Shown one piece after another: positions 1 through 10,630 of a stretch of DNA of 64,000 nt. This DNA comes from Halobacillus mangrovi (GTDB lineage Bacteria > Bacillota > Bacilli > Bacillales > Halobacillaceae), in NCBI RefSeq assembly GCF_002097535.1, contig NZ_CP020772.1, positions 1,178,001-1,242,000 of the forward strand, read 5' to 3'. Both the position numbers and the translations under genes were made by a program. The notes beneath the pieces were generated by a model. The model was not told the origin of the DNA. It ran no database searches and saw only the letters and a list, made by a program, of their open reading frames with translations. Each line of letters starts with the position of its first letter. Positions within the stretch are counted from its first letter, which is position 1.

Positions 1-2
1 TA

Positions 3-122
3 TGGAGACCGGTGGAATCTCCAGGAATCAAGGTGGATAAGGAAGCAGAAGACACCTTTCTTGTTACCCTGATCAGGTCCCTGGAAAAAGAAGCGACCAT
101 AGATTTTAAGAAGTTTGGTTAA
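3..122 (+). CDS. C-terminal fragment of an unidentified protein
   Basis: An open frame enters from the left edge and ends in TAA at 120-122, giving about 39 residues that end in FKKFG. The residues are charged and soluble, with no membrane segment. I do not recognise the family. The position just before a sugar ABC transporter makes a regulator or a related sugar gene plausible, but this is only context. The start lies outside the window. Confidence 0.5.
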   Translation, partial: WRPVESPGIKVDKEAEDTFLVTLIRSLEKEATIDFKKFG

Positions 123-141
123 GCTCGTTGATCAACTTGCA

Positions 142-172
142 GATTGAAAAGAATGCTGCTTTCTTTTCAATC
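142..172 (+). other. AT-rich 12-bp hairpin between the partial gene and the first binding-protein gene
   Basis: GATTGAAAAGAA (142-153) and TTCTTTTCAATC (161-172) are perfect inverted repeats around a 7-nt loop. The hairpin lies just downstream of the stop at 122 and about 30 nt before the start at 202. No clean T-run follows it, so it may be a weak terminator or an mRNA-stabilising or attenuating structure. Confidence 0.45.
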
Positions 173-201
173 CAAGTAAAAAAATAAAAGAGGTGTATGG
201 A

Positions 202-1575
202 ATGAAAAAATGGTTTTCTATCGTATCTTTATTAACTGTTTTGGTCTTATTTTTGGCTGCCTGCTCCGATGAATCATCATCCGAAGGTGAAGGAGATTCT
301 GAAGAGAGTAACGGGGATCAAGTGACCTTGACGATTGCCAGCTGGTCCTTCGGTACGGAAGGAGAAAAGAACCTTAATCGTATGATGCTTGACGCTTTTA
401 TGGAAGAGAATCCGAATATCAAGGTGGAAATTGATGAATCGATTGCTGATCCTTGGGCAGAATCGTTGGCATCTGCTGCGAGTGCAGGGGAAATGCCGGA
501 TGTATTTTCATTGACAAATGTTCCAACAGCCGTTGCGAACGACTGGACATTGGATATCACAGAATATGTGAACGAAGATGAAGAATACCAAAAGCTCCCT
601 GAAAGTGTGAGAAAAGCGATCACTTATAACGACAGCGTCTATTCTGTTCCTTCCTCTCAACATATTATGGGATATTTTGTAAACAAAGACTTGTACAATC
701 AAGCGAACTTGGACGCTCCTTATCTTGGCATGAGCTTAGAGGAGTTTGAGACCGCCGTAAGTGATGTAACAAATGTGAATCAAGGGGTTGTCGGTCTGAA
801 TGAAGCGAATGCGATTCCGGAGTGGTATCCAGCTGCGGCAAGCGAAGATTTGGGCTGGTACACGTTTAATGATGGGTTTTCTTTAGACAGTAAAGAATTC
901 ATCAACGGAATTAAGCTAGCGAATAACATCAATACAAACGGTTATGCTTATGCAACGTTAACGGAAGACCAAAAAGCGAATTTCAACGGAAAAGATGTAA
1001 CAGAAGCTTGGTTCAATAACGGAATCGGCATGATGTGGGGCGGCACATGGGCCCTTGCTGGATATGAACAAAATGCAGACTTTGACTGGGATTTCATCGG
1101 AGTCCCTGGCGAACGTCCTGTAATTACTCATGACTTCTACGGAATCTCAAGCTCTACAGAACATCCGGAAGCTGCTTACAAGCTTTCTAAATGGATGGGC
1201 TTTGGTAAAGAAGGCTTCATGAAGCGTATCGAAATTACAGACCAGGAGGAAGAGCTTGGATTATCCAGTGTACCACTGATCAACGACCAAGAAGTCTTAG
1301 ATGCTTATTTCAAAAGAGTGGACGTAGAAGGAGTAGAGAAGGCTTATGAAAACATCGAAAATGCTGTAGTCGAGCCATTCAAGACAACTCCAGGATATGG
1401 ACAAGCTCGTTGGGAAGCACCGACAGGAGTAGAAATTGGCGATCAGGCCAATGCGCCGATTGGAGCGCTTATTGACGCAAGTGTTTCTGGAAAGATCAAA
1501 ATTGAAAACTATGCGAGTCAAATTAACGAATTAGCGAACAAGAAATACGAAGAAGCGAAGGAAGCTCTTAAGTAA
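202..1575 (+). CDS. Sugar ABC transporter substrate-binding lipoprotein (family 1)
   Basis: This is an extracellular solute-binding lipoprotein of the maltose/multiple-sugar type, about 457 residues, that would deliver an oligosaccharide to the downstream permeases. A hydrophobic signal ends in the lipobox L-A-A-C with the lipidated Cys at residue 21, followed by an acidic Ser/Glu/Asp linker typical of halophile lipoproteins. I chose the ATG at 202 over an in-frame GTG at 193 because AGAGGTG lies at the right distance before it and the signal peptide then begins with MKKW. It heads an apparently continuous gene series to 12494. The ligand cannot be read from the sequence; a beta-1,2-linked glucooligosaccharide is inferred from the phosphorylase at 13039. 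Confidence 0.88.
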   Translation: MKKWFSIVSLLTVLVLFLAACSDESSSEGEGDSEESNGDQVTLTIASWSFGTEGEKNLNRMMLDAFMEENPNIKVEIDESIADPWAESLASAASAGEMPDVFSLTNVPTAVANDWTLDITEYVNEDEEYQKLPESVRKAITYNDSVYSVPSSQHIMGYFVNKDLYNQANLDAPYLGMSLEEFETAVSDVTNVNQGVVGLNEANAIPEWYPAAASEDLGWYTFNDGFSLDSKEFINGIKLANNINTNGYAYATLTEDQKANFNGKDVTEAWFNNGIGMMWGGTWALAGYEQNADFDWDFIGVPGERPVITHDFYGISSSTEHPEAAYKLSKWMGFGKEGFMKRIEITDQEEELGLSSVPLINDQEVLDAYFKRVDVEGVEKAYENIENAVVEPFKTTPGYGQARWEAPTGVEIGDQANAPIGALIDASVSGKIKIENYASQINELANKKYEEAKEALK

Positions 1576-1607
1576 GAACGAACGAGAAAGGTTGAGGAGG
1601 TAATAGC

Positions 1608-4541
1608 ATGAAGTCTAACGTGCTTTTGTGGTCACTTATAATTCTGTTCTTCATCCCGCAGACAGTCGTTCTAGCAAACGGTGAAAAAGACGGCGAGGAG
1701 GCTGTGAAGCAAATTGCAGAACAGAGTTATCACCTCGAACTCAACGAATGGAAGAAACAAGGTTTGGATAGCGTCGCTCAATTTGAGCGGGCTATCCCGC
1801 CTTCTTCATTTACAAATGTTGACGATGAAGACTTACTCCCATCATCAGAAAGCCATGGATATGGGGATCGCGTATTCTATTGGCGTAATCAAAAGTCATT
1901 GACGGTTGAAGTCGAGGTTGATAAAGAAGGATTATACGAAATTGGATTCGATTATTTCCCGCAAGGTGATTTGATCATGCCAATAGAGGGTGCAATCCAG
2001 GTGAATGGGAACTTTCCTTTCTCTGAAAGCAGACAGATCGTTTTCCCTGCCAAATGGAAAAATGGAACAGAAGACTTTAAAACGGATCGTTCTGGAAATG
2101 AAATCATTCCGAAACAGGAACCGATCCAAGAGTGGATGCAGGTAAAAGCGGAAGATTCTACATATCAATACAAACGACCACTTACATTTCATTTAAACGA
2201 AGGAAAAAACACGATAACCCTGCAGAATTTAAGAGGGGAAATGTTAGTCGGGGATGTTCATGTGACTGCACCAGCTCAAATCCCTGATTATGCAAGCTAT
2301 GTGAAAGAACATCCAGATGCAGCAAAACCGAAAAAACGGACTACGTATGAAGCGGAACACCCGCTCGAAAAGAACAGCTCGTATATTCGTCCGATGGCGG
2401 AAGAAGATCCATCGGTCCATCCATACGATCAGGATCACCTCCTCTTAAATACGTTAGGAGGAGATTCCTGGAAGAAACCGGGACAGACCGTGACGTGGGA
2501 AGTGGAGGCAGAAGAAGCAGGTTATTATCAGTTATCTTTTAAAGCGATTCAAAATAAAGAATCCCAGTCTCCTGTGTATCGGACGATCAAGGTTAATGAT
2601 CGCGTACCTTTTAAGGAAGTTGAGCAGTACGCCTTCCAATACAGTAAAGAGTGGTACAACGAGACAATCAGGGATGAAAAAGGCGACCCTTATCTCTTTT
2701 ATCTCGAGAAGGGCAAAAACACAGTCAGTCTGAAAGCCGATCCGTCTCCAAATGCACGGGTATTGTTTACCATCGATAAAGTGATGCGGGGCATTGATGA
2801 GCTTTCCTTATCGATTAGAAAATTAATCGGAAACGGACAAGGAAACCGTGATTGGGATATTGAAGAATACCTTCCTGACATACAGGATCAATTAAATGGC
2901 TGGGCGGACCAGTTGAAAGAAGAGACCGATTATCTGCTTTCCTTGAGTGGAGGGGAAGAGACGACGGAGATCGCTTCGTTGCAAATTGCCATTGAAAGAC
3001 TGGAAATGCTGGCGGAAACACCGGATGAAATTCCAAATCAGCTGACCCAATTATCCACGGGTTCCAATTCAGCTGCTCAGCTTCTGGGGGACATTTCTAC
3101 AGATTTGACTGCTCAGCCGCTGCTTTTGGACCGGTTCTATGTCCATGGGGATACCTCTCTACCAAATCCACAGGCTGGTTTCTTTAAAAAAGCAAAAGAT
3201 TCTATCGTCAGCTTTTTCCAATCGTTTACAGAAGATAACTTAGCGACAGCAGAAGTGAGTGACGATACGTTGGAGGTTTGGGTGAATCGTCCAAGGCAGT
3301 ATGTAGAGCTCTTGCAAAACATGACGGATCAAAACTTCACCCCGGAAACAGGGATCAAAGTGAAATATTCCTTAATGCCAGATGAGCAGAAGCTTGTCTT
3401 AGCGAGCGCAGCTGACACCCAGCCGGATTTGGCTTTGGGGATTAGTAACTGGGTTCCTTATGAACTTGCCATCCGTGGAGCTGCTGTTGATTTAAGACAG
3501 TTCGAGGATTTCGGTGAAGTTGGAAAACAGTTTTCCCCAGGTGCATTTTTGCCACTCGTCGTGGATGAAGGGGTGTATGCCCTGCCTGAGACTCAGGACT
3601 TTTTCGTCCAGTTTTACCGTAAAGACATTATGCAGGAACTTGATATTCCTGTCCCTGACACATGGGAAGATGTGACAGAGATTCTTCCTGAATTACAGCG
3701 GTACGGAATGAATTATTATACGCCGTTGGCTCAGGAATCCGCGTTTAAGGCTTTTCAAACCACAGCACCGTTCATCTATCAATTTGGAGGCAGTCTTTAT
3801 AAAGAAAACGGCATTGGCACAACGATTGATGAAGAAGATGCTTTAGAAGGCATTCAGTTCATGGCTGATCTTACTACCATTTACAGTATGCCGCTTCAAG
3901 TACCGAGATTCTACAACCATTTTCGTTACTCTACGCTTCCCATTGGAGTCGCTCCATTTGGAACGTATGTCGAGCTGACAACAGCTGCCCCTGAAATCTC
4001 TGGGTGGTGGGACATTACTCCACAGCCGGGGGTCAAGCAAGAGGATGGCAGTGTAGAGAGATGGGCGCCAGGATCCGGTCAAGCTTCGATGATTTTTGAT
4101 GGAAGCGGGAAAAAAGAGGATGCCTGGGAGCTGTTGAAATGGTGGATGTCTTCAGAAACTCAAACCGAATTCGCTGTCACACTGCAGACGTTATTCGGGC
4201 CTGAATATATGTGGAACACAGCGAATCTTGATTCTTTTGCTCAATTGCCGCTGCCTGATGAGCACAAACAAGTCATCCTTGAGCAGTGGGAGTATTTAAG
4301 AGAAGTACCTAAGACGCCGTACGCTTACATGGTGGAACGTGAAATCAGCAATGTATGGAACAAAGTCGTCTTTGAAGGGGAAAATGCCCGGGCGGCTGTT
4401 GATGACAGCGTCATCTTAATCAACCGTGAGATGAGGCGGAAGCTTGAGGAATTCGGATATATGGAAAATGGAAAAGTGGTAAAAGACTATACGATTCCGA
4501 CGATTGAAACGATAGAAAGGTGGCTGGAGACAAATGAATAG
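1608..4541 (+). CDS. Large secreted protein: two CBM-like domains fused to a family 1 solute-binding domain
   Basis: The 977-residue product has a signal peptide (residues 1-23, ending around VLANG) without a lipobox Cys. Two beta-rich carbohydrate-binding-like modules follow, roughly at 50-210 and 245-395; the second starts with a YEAEHP motif. A helical charged linker (about 400-540) comes next, then a family 1 sugar-binding domain from about 555 to 940. Ordinary binding proteins of this family are 400-550 residues, so the N-terminal half is an addition. A GAGGAGG ribosome site precedes the ATG. The gene overlaps the permease at 4534 by 8 nt, so the two are translationally coupled. With no lipid anchor it must be held by an uncleaved signal, by the permeases or by glycan contact, or be released. 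The ligand is unknown. Confidence 0.82.
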   Translation: MKSNVLLWSLIILFFIPQTVVLANGEKDGEEAVKQIAEQSYHLELNEWKKQGLDSVAQFERAIPPSSFTNVDDEDLLPSSESHGYGDRVFYWRNQKSLTVEVEVDKEGLYEIGFDYFPQGDLIMPIEGAIQVNGNFPFSESRQIVFPAKWKNGTEDFKTDRSGNEIIPKQEPIQEWMQVKAEDSTYQYKRPLTFHLNEGKNTITLQNLRGEMLVGDVHVTAPAQIPDYASYVKEHPDAAKPKKRTTYEAEHPLEKNSSYIRPMAEEDPSVHPYDQDHLLLNTLGGDSWKKPGQTVTWEVEAEEAGYYQLSFKAIQNKESQSPVYRTIKVNDRVPFKEVEQYAFQYSKEWYNETIRDEKGDPYLFYLEKGKNTVSLKADPSPNARVLFTIDKVMRGIDELSLSIRKLIGNGQGNRDWDIEEYLPDIQDQLNGWADQLKEETDYLLSLSGGEETTEIASLQIAIERLEMLAETPDEIPNQLTQLSTGSNSAAQLLGDISTDLTAQPLLLDRFYVHGDTSLPNPQAGFFKKAKDSIVSFFQSFTEDNLATAEVSDDTLEVWVNRPRQYVELLQNMTDQNFTPETGIKVKYSLMPDEQKLVLASAADTQPDLALGISNWVPYELAIRGAAVDLRQFEDFGEVGKQFSPGAFLPLVVDEGVYALPETQDFFVQFYRKDIMQELDIPVPDTWEDVTEILPELQRYGMNYYTPLAQESAFKAFQTTAPFIYQFGGSLYKENGIGTTIDEEDALEGIQFMADLTTIYSMPLQVPRFYNHFRYSTLPIGVAPFGTYVELTTAAPEISGWWDITPQPGVKQEDGSVERWAPGSGQASMIFDGSGKKEDAWELLKWWMSSETQTEFAVTLQTLFGPEYMWNTANLDSFAQLPLPDEHKQVILEQWEYLREVPKTPYAYMVEREISNVWNKVVFEGENARAAVDDSVILINREMRRKLEEFGYMENGKVVKDYTIPTIETIERWLETNE

Positions 4542-5421
4542 TAAAGGTTACTTGAGTACATCCGTCTTTCTGGCACCTTACTTGCTGCTATTTACAACAT
4601 TCATCATCATTCCGGTAGCCATTGCCATCAGTTTGTCTTTCACCTATTTCAATACGATTGAATTCCCATCGTTTATTGGATTATCCAATTATGTCAACAT
4701 CATTACCCAGGACAATACGTTTATGCAGTATGTCCTGCCCAATACGTTGATCTTCTCCCTTATCGTGGGACCGGGCGGCTACATCCTCGCCTTTTTACTG
4801 GCATGGATGCTCGCTCAAATCTCTAAAGGCCCGCGCACCGTCTTAGCCTTGATCCTCTACTCGCCGTCTATGACGGCGGGGGTCGCCATGGCTGTTGTGT
4901 GGAAGATCATATTCAGTGGAGATCAGACCGGGTATTTGAACAATTTATTAATCTCGATGGGCTTCATCAACGAACCCGTTCAATTTCTGCAATCCCCTGA
5001 ATACTTAATGACCATTATGATCGTCGTCACCCTGTGGGGATCGATGGGGGTAGGATTCCTGGCCATGCTTTCCGGTGTATTAAATATTGACCGGGAAATA
5101 TACGAAGCTGCTTATATTGATGGCATCCGGAACCGATTCCAGGAGATCATTTATATTACGATTCCCTCCATGAAGCCGCAAATGTTATTTGGCGCAGTCA
5201 TGGCTGTCGTAACGACTTTCCAGGCAGGAGCGATCGGGGTCGAACTTTCTGGACAGAACCCGACACCGCAATATGCGGGACAGCTGATCGTCAATCACTT
5301 GGAAGACTTCGGATTTATCCGTTATGAAATGGGATATGCAGCGGCTTTGTCCGTATTGTTGCTGTTATTCATCTATGCATTCTCTAGAGTGGCTATGAAA
5401 TTATTCGGAGAAAAAGATTAA
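4534..5421 (+). CDS. Sugar ABC transporter permease, MalF/UgpA type (first pair)
   Basis: An inner-membrane permease of 295 residues with six predicted membrane segments, within the usual size for the family. The cytoplasmic EAA loop reads [12 protein letters not shown]...IPSMKP and would dock the ATPase subunit. It overlaps the fused binding protein upstream and is followed 27 nt later by its MalG-type partner, so the two should form one heterodimeric channel. No ATP-binding subunit is encoded in the locus. As with many Bacilli sugar importers, a shared MsmX/MalK-type ATPase encoded elsewhere is expected. Confidence 0.9.
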   Translation: MNSKGYLSTSVFLAPYLLLFTTFIIIPVAIAISLSFTYFNTIEFPSFIGLSNYVNIITQDNTFMQYVLPNTLIFSLIVGPGGYILAFLLAWMLAQISKGPRTVLALILYSPSMTAGVAMAVVWKIIFSGDQTGYLNNLLISMGFINEPVQFLQSPEYLMTIMIVVTLWGSMGVGFLAMLSGVLNIDREIYEAAYIDGIRNRFQEIIYITIPSMKPQMLFGAVMAVVTTFQAGAIGVELSGQNPTPQYAGQLIVNHLEDFGFIRYEMGYAAALSVLLLLFIYAFSRVAMKLFGEKD

Positions 5422-5448
5422 TAGACAATTTTAAGAGGGGTGGGACAC

Positions 5449-6327
5449 ATGGCATCTTTCCATGGGACGAAAATCAATCCAGACCGGTTTCATAAAAGTC
5501 AGCTTAAGTTTTATTTCATACTGATTCCGATTGCGATTTTAATGATCATTCCGATCGTTTATATTTTTTCACATGCCTTCAAGCCAATTGATGAGCTTTT
5601 CGCTTATCCACCGAGATTCTTTGTACAAAAGCCAACGCTTCAGAACTTCCAGGATCTCGCCAGCAATACCAATGCAACGGGCGTACCGATGTCCCGCTAT
5701 CTGTTTAACAGTATCGTCGTTACACTCATTGTCGTTTTCCTTACGGTTTTGATCAGTACAATGGCAGGCTACGTCTTTTCAAAGAAAAACTTCAAGTTCA
5801 AGAATACTATTTTTGAAATTAATACCATTGCTTTGATGTTCGTTCCAGCTGCCGTCGTGATTCCGCGTTATTTATTGATTGATGAAGTAGGGTTGTTAGA
5901 TACATTCTTCGCCCATATCTTTCCGCTTTTAGCTATGCCGGTCGGATTGTTTCTCGTCAAACAGTTCATTGATCAAATTCCGGATGAATTGCTCGAAGCA
6001 GCCAGAATCGATGGGGCCAATGATTTTCATATATTCTTTAAAATTATCATTCCATTAGTTAAACCAGCGATCGCAACGATTGCCATACTGGCTTTCCAGG
6101 CTGTATGGAACAATGCTGAAACCTCTACGCTGTTTGTCGATGATGAAAACTTGAAAACGTTCGCTTTCTTCATGTCGACGCTAGCATCAGATACGGGAGG
6201 CAACTCTGTTGCGGGGCAGGGAATGGCAGCAGCAGCGTCGCTGATTATGTTCGTGCCGAATTTGATCATCTTCATTTTCTTGCAAAGCAAGGTCATGAAC
6301 ACAATGGCACACTCTGGTATCAAGTAA
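5449..6327 (+). CDS. Sugar ABC transporter permease, MalG/UgpE type (first pair)
   Basis: The second permease of the first pair, about 292 residues, with six membrane segments and an EAA loop reading [14 protein letters not shown]...IPLVKPA. The ATG at 5449 is preferred to the GTG at 5440 because AAGAGGGG sits 8 nt upstream of it. It partners the MalF-type subunit encoded at 4534-5421. A strong GGAGGAAGG site follows for the next gene only 18 nt downstream, so transcription is likely continuous. Confidence 0.9.
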   Translation: MASFHGTKINPDRFHKSQLKFYFILIPIAILMIIPIVYIFSHAFKPIDELFAYPPRFFVQKPTLQNFQDLASNTNATGVPMSRYLFNSIVVTLIVVFLTVLISTMAGYVFSKKNFKFKNTIFEINTIALMFVPAAVVIPRYLLIDEVGLLDTFFAHIFPLLAMPVGLFLVKQFIDQIPDELLEAARIDGANDFHIFFKIIIPLVKPAIATIAILAFQAVWNNAETSTLFVDDENLKTFAFFMSTLASDTGGNSVAGQGMAAAASLIMFVPNLIIFIFLQSKVMNTMAHSGIK

Positions 6328-6345
6328 CGAGAAGGAGGAAGGGAA

Positions 6346-8367
6346 ATGAGGGGATTTTTCATTGCATTGCTTAGCTTATGGTTACTCATTTTGTTTCCCA
6401 CCGTTTCCTCTGCTTCCGTTTCTGTCCCCTATAAAACAGAAACATTAACAGCTGATGGAGAGCAAATCGAAACACAAACCGCTTATGCTCCCATTGGTCT
6501 ATTTGCAAAAGGAGCAGATATCGTCAATCCGGAAGACATCTATGTCGATGATCAAAACCAGATCTATATCGCAGATTCCGGGACCAAAACCGTAACCAAA
6601 TTTGACGATGAAGGAAACCCACTGCAGGTCTATGGCAAAGACCAATTGCAGCAGCCGTTAGGCGTTTATACCGATCAACAGGACAACGTGTATGTGGCGG
6701 ATTATGGGAGCCAAAAAGTATTGAAATTCAAGGAAGATGGAGAACTAATTCAGGAGTACACCAGGCCGGAATCTCCGTTATTCGGAAAAAATGCCCCCTT
6801 CAAACCGGAAAAGGTTTCGGTGGATAAGCGGGGAAACATCTACATAATCGGAGAAAGTGCGAACAACGGGATCATCCAACTGAGTCAGGATGGAACCTTT
6901 CTCGGTTATTATGGCGCGAATACGTTACGACCCTCTGTCAAAACGTTTATTCAAGAGATGATCACAACCCAGCGTCAGGAAGCCAGCCTGTTCATGAAAG
7001 AACCTCCAGCACCGACGAATATATCGATCGATGATCAAGGGTTAGTCTACACCGTCACTTCAGGTACGACCTGGGAATCGATTCGTAAATTGAACATCGC
7101 AGGAGGAAATATTCTGCCTTCCGAAATGACAGAAAAGACGAATCTCGTGGATGTGGCGGTCGGATCGATCGGAAATATTTACACAGTAGGAAATGATGGG
7201 GTCATTTCTGAATATGACAGCGCCGGGAATGTGCTTTTTTCCTTTGGCGGAAAAACAAGTGAAACGAACCGGCTGGGATTGACCATGCAGCCGTCCGGCA
7301 TCGAAGTCGATGATTTAGGCAGGCTTTACGTGACAGACCGGGAGCAAGGGACAATCCAAGTCTATGAACCTACGGAATTTACGACAACTCTTCACCAGGG
7401 ATTGGCGCTCTTTGAAGAAGGGTTCTATGTAGAAAGTGAACAATACTGGAACGAGATTCTGCGTTTGAATTCCTCATTCGGGCTCGCACACACAGCTAAA
7501 GGAGAAGCCCTTTATAAACAACAGCAATACGACGACGCATTGGAAGAATTTCGTTTAGCCAACGATAAAGAAGGCTACTCGAATGCGTTCTGGGAACTAC
7601 GCTACCGCTGGATGGAGGAGAATTTAGCAGGAGCCTTCATGCTTCTCTTTGCTGTATTTGTGACAAGGGTGACGGTCAAGGTTACAGATAAGAGAAAAAA
7701 TATTCTACAGCCTGCACGGGATATGGGCAGGAAAATGAAGCGAAAAAGTCTAGTAAACCAGCTGGCCTTTTTGCCACGTTTCATTAAGCATCCGATCGAT
7801 AGTGTCTATTATTTGAAAAACGGCGAACGCGTATCGATATTGTCTGCGACGATTCTCTACCTTTTCTTAGTCGTAGAGTACCTGTTGACGATTTACTGGA
7901 CAGGGTTCCTTTTCACCAACAGGGTGCTTGAGAATGTGAATGTCTTTTTTGAAGTAGGAACGGTCTTACTTCCGCTTCTCTTGTTCGTCGGCGTTAACTA
8001 TTTAGTCAGTACGATCACTGACGGGGCAGGAAGATTCAGGGATGTCTATATCGGAACGATCTATTCACTTGCTCCAACGATCTTATTCCTGCTGCCGATT
8101 ACGCTCGTTTCCAATGTGCTGACTTACAACGAAGCGTTCGTCTATAACTTCTCTATGCAGATCATGGTTGTCTGGTCGGTCGTTTTGTTGTTTACGACGA
8201 TGAAGGAAATCCATGACTATTCCTTCTGGGGCACGGTCAGGAACTTCCTCGTGACGATCTTCGGCATGTTCCTTACAGTTTTAATCTTTTTTGTGCTTTA
8301 CGTACTGTTCGATCAAGTCATTGACTTTGTCATCTCAATCATTGAGGAGGTGATTCTTCGTGTCTAA
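6346..8367 (+). CDS. Secreted/membrane NHL-repeat, TPR and YIP1-domain protein
   Basis: A 673-residue composite protein. An N-terminal signal peptide (about 1-24) is followed by five or six NHL-type beta-propeller repeats (about 55-350; recurring I.VDDQ..IYIAD...  and V.KF..DG patterns). A short TPR-like helical pair follows (about 350-410: ALFEEGFYVESEQYW and ALYKQQQYDDALEEF), then a membrane segment near 425-445 and a C-terminal YIP1-like region with about five more segments (490-665). The topology puts the propeller outside the cell. The stop overlaps the next start by 8 nt. Its position between two permease pairs suggests a scaffold, sensor or assembly factor for the importer; that role is inferred and I know no experimental assignment. 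Confidence 0.75.
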   Translation: MRGFFIALLSLWLLILFPTVSSASVSVPYKTETLTADGEQIETQTAYAPIGLFAKGADIVNPEDIYVDDQNQIYIADSGTKTVTKFDDEGNPLQVYGKDQLQQPLGVYTDQQDNVYVADYGSQKVLKFKEDGELIQEYTRPESPLFGKNAPFKPEKVSVDKRGNIYIIGESANNGIIQLSQDGTFLGYYGANTLRPSVKTFIQEMITTQRQEASLFMKEPPAPTNISIDDQGLVYTVTSGTTWESIRKLNIAGGNILPSEMTEKTNLVDVAVGSIGNIYTVGNDGVISEYDSAGNVLFSFGGKTSETNRLGLTMQPSGIEVDDLGRLYVTDREQGTIQVYEPTEFTTTLHQGLALFEEGFYVESEQYWNEILRLNSSFGLAHTAKGEALYKQQQYDDALEEFRLANDKEGYSNAFWELRYRWMEENLAGAFMLLFAVFVTRVTVKVTDKRKNILQPARDMGRKMKRKSLVNQLAFLPRFIKHPIDSVYYLKNGERVSILSATILYLFLVVEYLLTIYWTGFLFTNRVLENVNVFFEVGTVLLPLLLFVGVNYLVSTITDGAGRFRDVYIGTIYSLAPTILFLLPITLVSNVLTYNEAFVYNFSMQIMVVWSVVLLFTTMKEIHDYSFWGTVRNFLVTIFGMFLTVLIFFVLYVLFDQVIDFVISIIEEVILRV

Positions 8368-10630
8368 TAAATGGAAGTGGATGGTTCTTATCGTCATTTT
8401 ACTTTTTCCTGTTCAAGTCATTGCCACGACACTGACGGACGATGAACCTAAAACGGATATTTCTGAAGAAGAAAAGCAACGTTCAACGAAGATGCTTCGC
8501 TATAAATCCAATCAATACACACAGCCAGAAGATGAGGAGAGTTCTTTTGAAAAGGACAACAGCCTTGATGGGTATGATCGTGTCGCAGAGAACGACCACC
8601 TTGTTTTATATGTGGAAGAATCGTCTCTCGCGTTGAAGATTGAAAACAAACAAACCGGCTTCATCTGGAATTCCGGTCTTATCAAAGGTAAGGAGTACAA
8701 CTTGAACACCATGTGGTCCAATATGGCCCATTCAGCCGTAACCATCGATTATATTGACGGAGATAAAACATCTTCGGAAAGCATCCTTGCTAATGAATCA
8801 GAGGTATCTCTGAAGAAAAAGGAAAATGGTTTTTCCGCGACGATTGCTTTTGAAGAATCAGAAATCACACTGCAGCTCGATGTTCTTCTTGATGAAGGGG
8901 CTATTGAGGTAAGTGTTCCTCATGACAAAATCGTCGAAGGAGAGAATAAGCTCGCTACTCTAAGAGTCTATCCGTTCTTAGGTGCTGTAGAAGGAACAGA
9001 TCAGGATGGATACATGTTCATCCCGGATGGAAGTGGTGCACTGATGCGTTTTGAAGAAAAGCAATTAGCATCCATGTCTCCTTATCGAGCATCTATCTAT
9101 GGGGAGGACCGAGGGTTTAAGAGGAAGAAAACCGAAACAGAGGAGGTCGTTCGGGTTACTCCGGCTCATAAAGTAACGTTGCCTGTATACGGCGTTACAA
9201 ATGGAGTCGATGAGAACGCGTATGTCAATGTTATTGCAGAAGGGAAAAACTTCGCGGACATCCTGGCTTACCCTTCTGGCGTATCGACCGATTTTCATTG
9301 GATCACAGCGCAGTATAATTACCGGTACCAGTATTATCAGCCAACGAGTCAAAACATGAGCGGCTTTAATGTTTTCCAGAAAGATATGAATGTGTTCGAT
9401 ATTAAAGAACGAATTACTTTTTTGAATGATGAAGCAGCCAACTATGTCGGAATGGCTCAGACCTACCAACAGTATTTGTTAGAAAATAACATGCTCAATG
9501 AAGGGGAAGATCAAGTAGATATCCGCCTGGAGTTTCTTGGAGGAGAAATGAAAGAAGGCCTTCTTTGGAATTCTGTTCAGCCGATGACCCCAGTCAAGGA
9601 CCTGCCAGACTACGTTAAACGGTTGCAGCAGCAAGGGGTTGAAGATATGCATGTCACCTACCGCGGCTGGTCAGAAGGCGGATTGACAGGGACGCTTCCT
9701 GAGAAGTTTCCATTAGAAAGTAAGTTAGGAAGTAACGAAGAATTCAAGCAAGTGAATGACTTTTTCAAGAATGAGAATGTCCCGTTGTATTACTACACGG
9801 ATTATACAAAAGCGTATGAGGGTGCGAACGGATTTTCTGGACGAACAGATGTCGCAAGGAAAATCAATTCAGAGACCATCGCAAGTCAGGGCGAGGAAGA
9901 AGCTTACTTCTATCTAAGTCCGAAAAAATCGCTTGAAATAGCAAAAAAGGATATCACCAAGTACGAAGAAAATGAGATGAGAAACCTTGCCGTTGATACG
10001 AGCGCAAATGCGTTGTTCTCTGATTTTAACCACCAGATGAAGAGACCGGAAGTGATGTCGGTTTACAAGACTATGTTCGAGGAACTGAGCGCGAATATGG
10101 AGTCTCTAGCGTTATATCAACCGAACGACTACCTGTTGTCAGAGACCGATCGTTATCTGGAAATTCCGATGTACTCATCCAATTATAACTTCGTGACCGA
10201 TACGGTGCCGTTTATGCAAATCGTATTAAAAGGATACGTTCCTTATTACGCTTCCTTTTCCAATTTCCATTACAATCCTGTAGACGAAGTGCTTCGCATG
10301 ATTGAATACGGTGCTTATCCTTCGTTCTACCTGACGACAGAACCCTCTCATGAGTTGATGCACACGCCATCCGAAGATCTCTACACTTCTGAATTTAAAG
10401 GATGGGAAAAAGAAATCGTCGACCAATACAAAAAGGTTAAGCAAAGTTTGGGACAAGTAGAAGGAGCTAAGATCACGAACCGGAAAGTCCATCAAACGGG
10501 AGTGGTGGAAGTCGGTTATTCGAATGGAAAAGCGATCGTCGTCAACTACACAAGTGAGAACGTGAAGGCAGCAGGAATTGAAGTGGAAGCCAAAGGATAT
10601 CAGGTGATCGACCGGGGGAATGAGTCATGA
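8360..10630 (+). CDS. Secreted DUF5696-type protein, possible glycoside hydrolase fold
   Basis: A 756-residue exported protein with a signal peptide (about 1-23) and an acidic N-terminal segment. A beta-rich region follows (about 70-260, including LVLYVEESSLALKI and GFIWNSG), then a long middle and C-terminal part (about 380-720) whose alternating short beta strands and helices resemble a TIM barrel. I assign it to the DUF5696 family from overall pattern. The start is GTG at 8360, supported by AGGAGGTG seven nt upstream, inside the end of the NHL/YIP1 gene. It overlaps the next permease by 4 nt (ATGA). The function is not established; the neighbourhood suggests extracellular glycan binding or cleavage. 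Confidence 0.68.
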   Translation: MSNKWKWMVLIVILLFPVQVIATTLTDDEPKTDISEEEKQRSTKMLRYKSNQYTQPEDEESSFEKDNSLDGYDRVAENDHLVLYVEESSLALKIENKQTGFIWNSGLIKGKEYNLNTMWSNMAHSAVTIDYIDGDKTSSESILANESEVSLKKKENGFSATIAFEESEITLQLDVLLDEGAIEVSVPHDKIVEGENKLATLRVYPFLGAVEGTDQDGYMFIPDGSGALMRFEEKQLASMSPYRASIYGEDRGFKRKKTETEEVVRVTPAHKVTLPVYGVTNGVDENAYVNVIAEGKNFADILAYPSGVSTDFHWITAQYNYRYQYYQPTSQNMSGFNVFQKDMNVFDIKERITFLNDEAANYVGMAQTYQQYLLENNMLNEGEDQVDIRLEFLGGEMKEGLLWNSVQPMTPVKDLPDYVKRLQQQGVEDMHVTYRGWSEGGLTGTLPEKFPLESKLGSNEEFKQVNDFFKNENVPLYYYTDYTKAYEGANGFSGRTDVARKINSETIASQGEEEAYFYLSPKKSLEIAKKDITKYEENEMRNLAVDTSANALFSDFNHQMKRPEVMSVYKTMFEELSANMESLALYQPNDYLLSETDRYLEIPMYSSNYNFVTDTVPFMQIVLKGYVPYYASFSNFHYNPVDEVLRMIEYGAYPSFYLTTEPSHELMHTPSEDLYTSEFKGWEKEIVDQYKKVKQSLGQVEGAKITNRKVHQTGVVEVGYSNGKAIVVNYTSENVKAAGIEVEAKGYQVIDRGNES

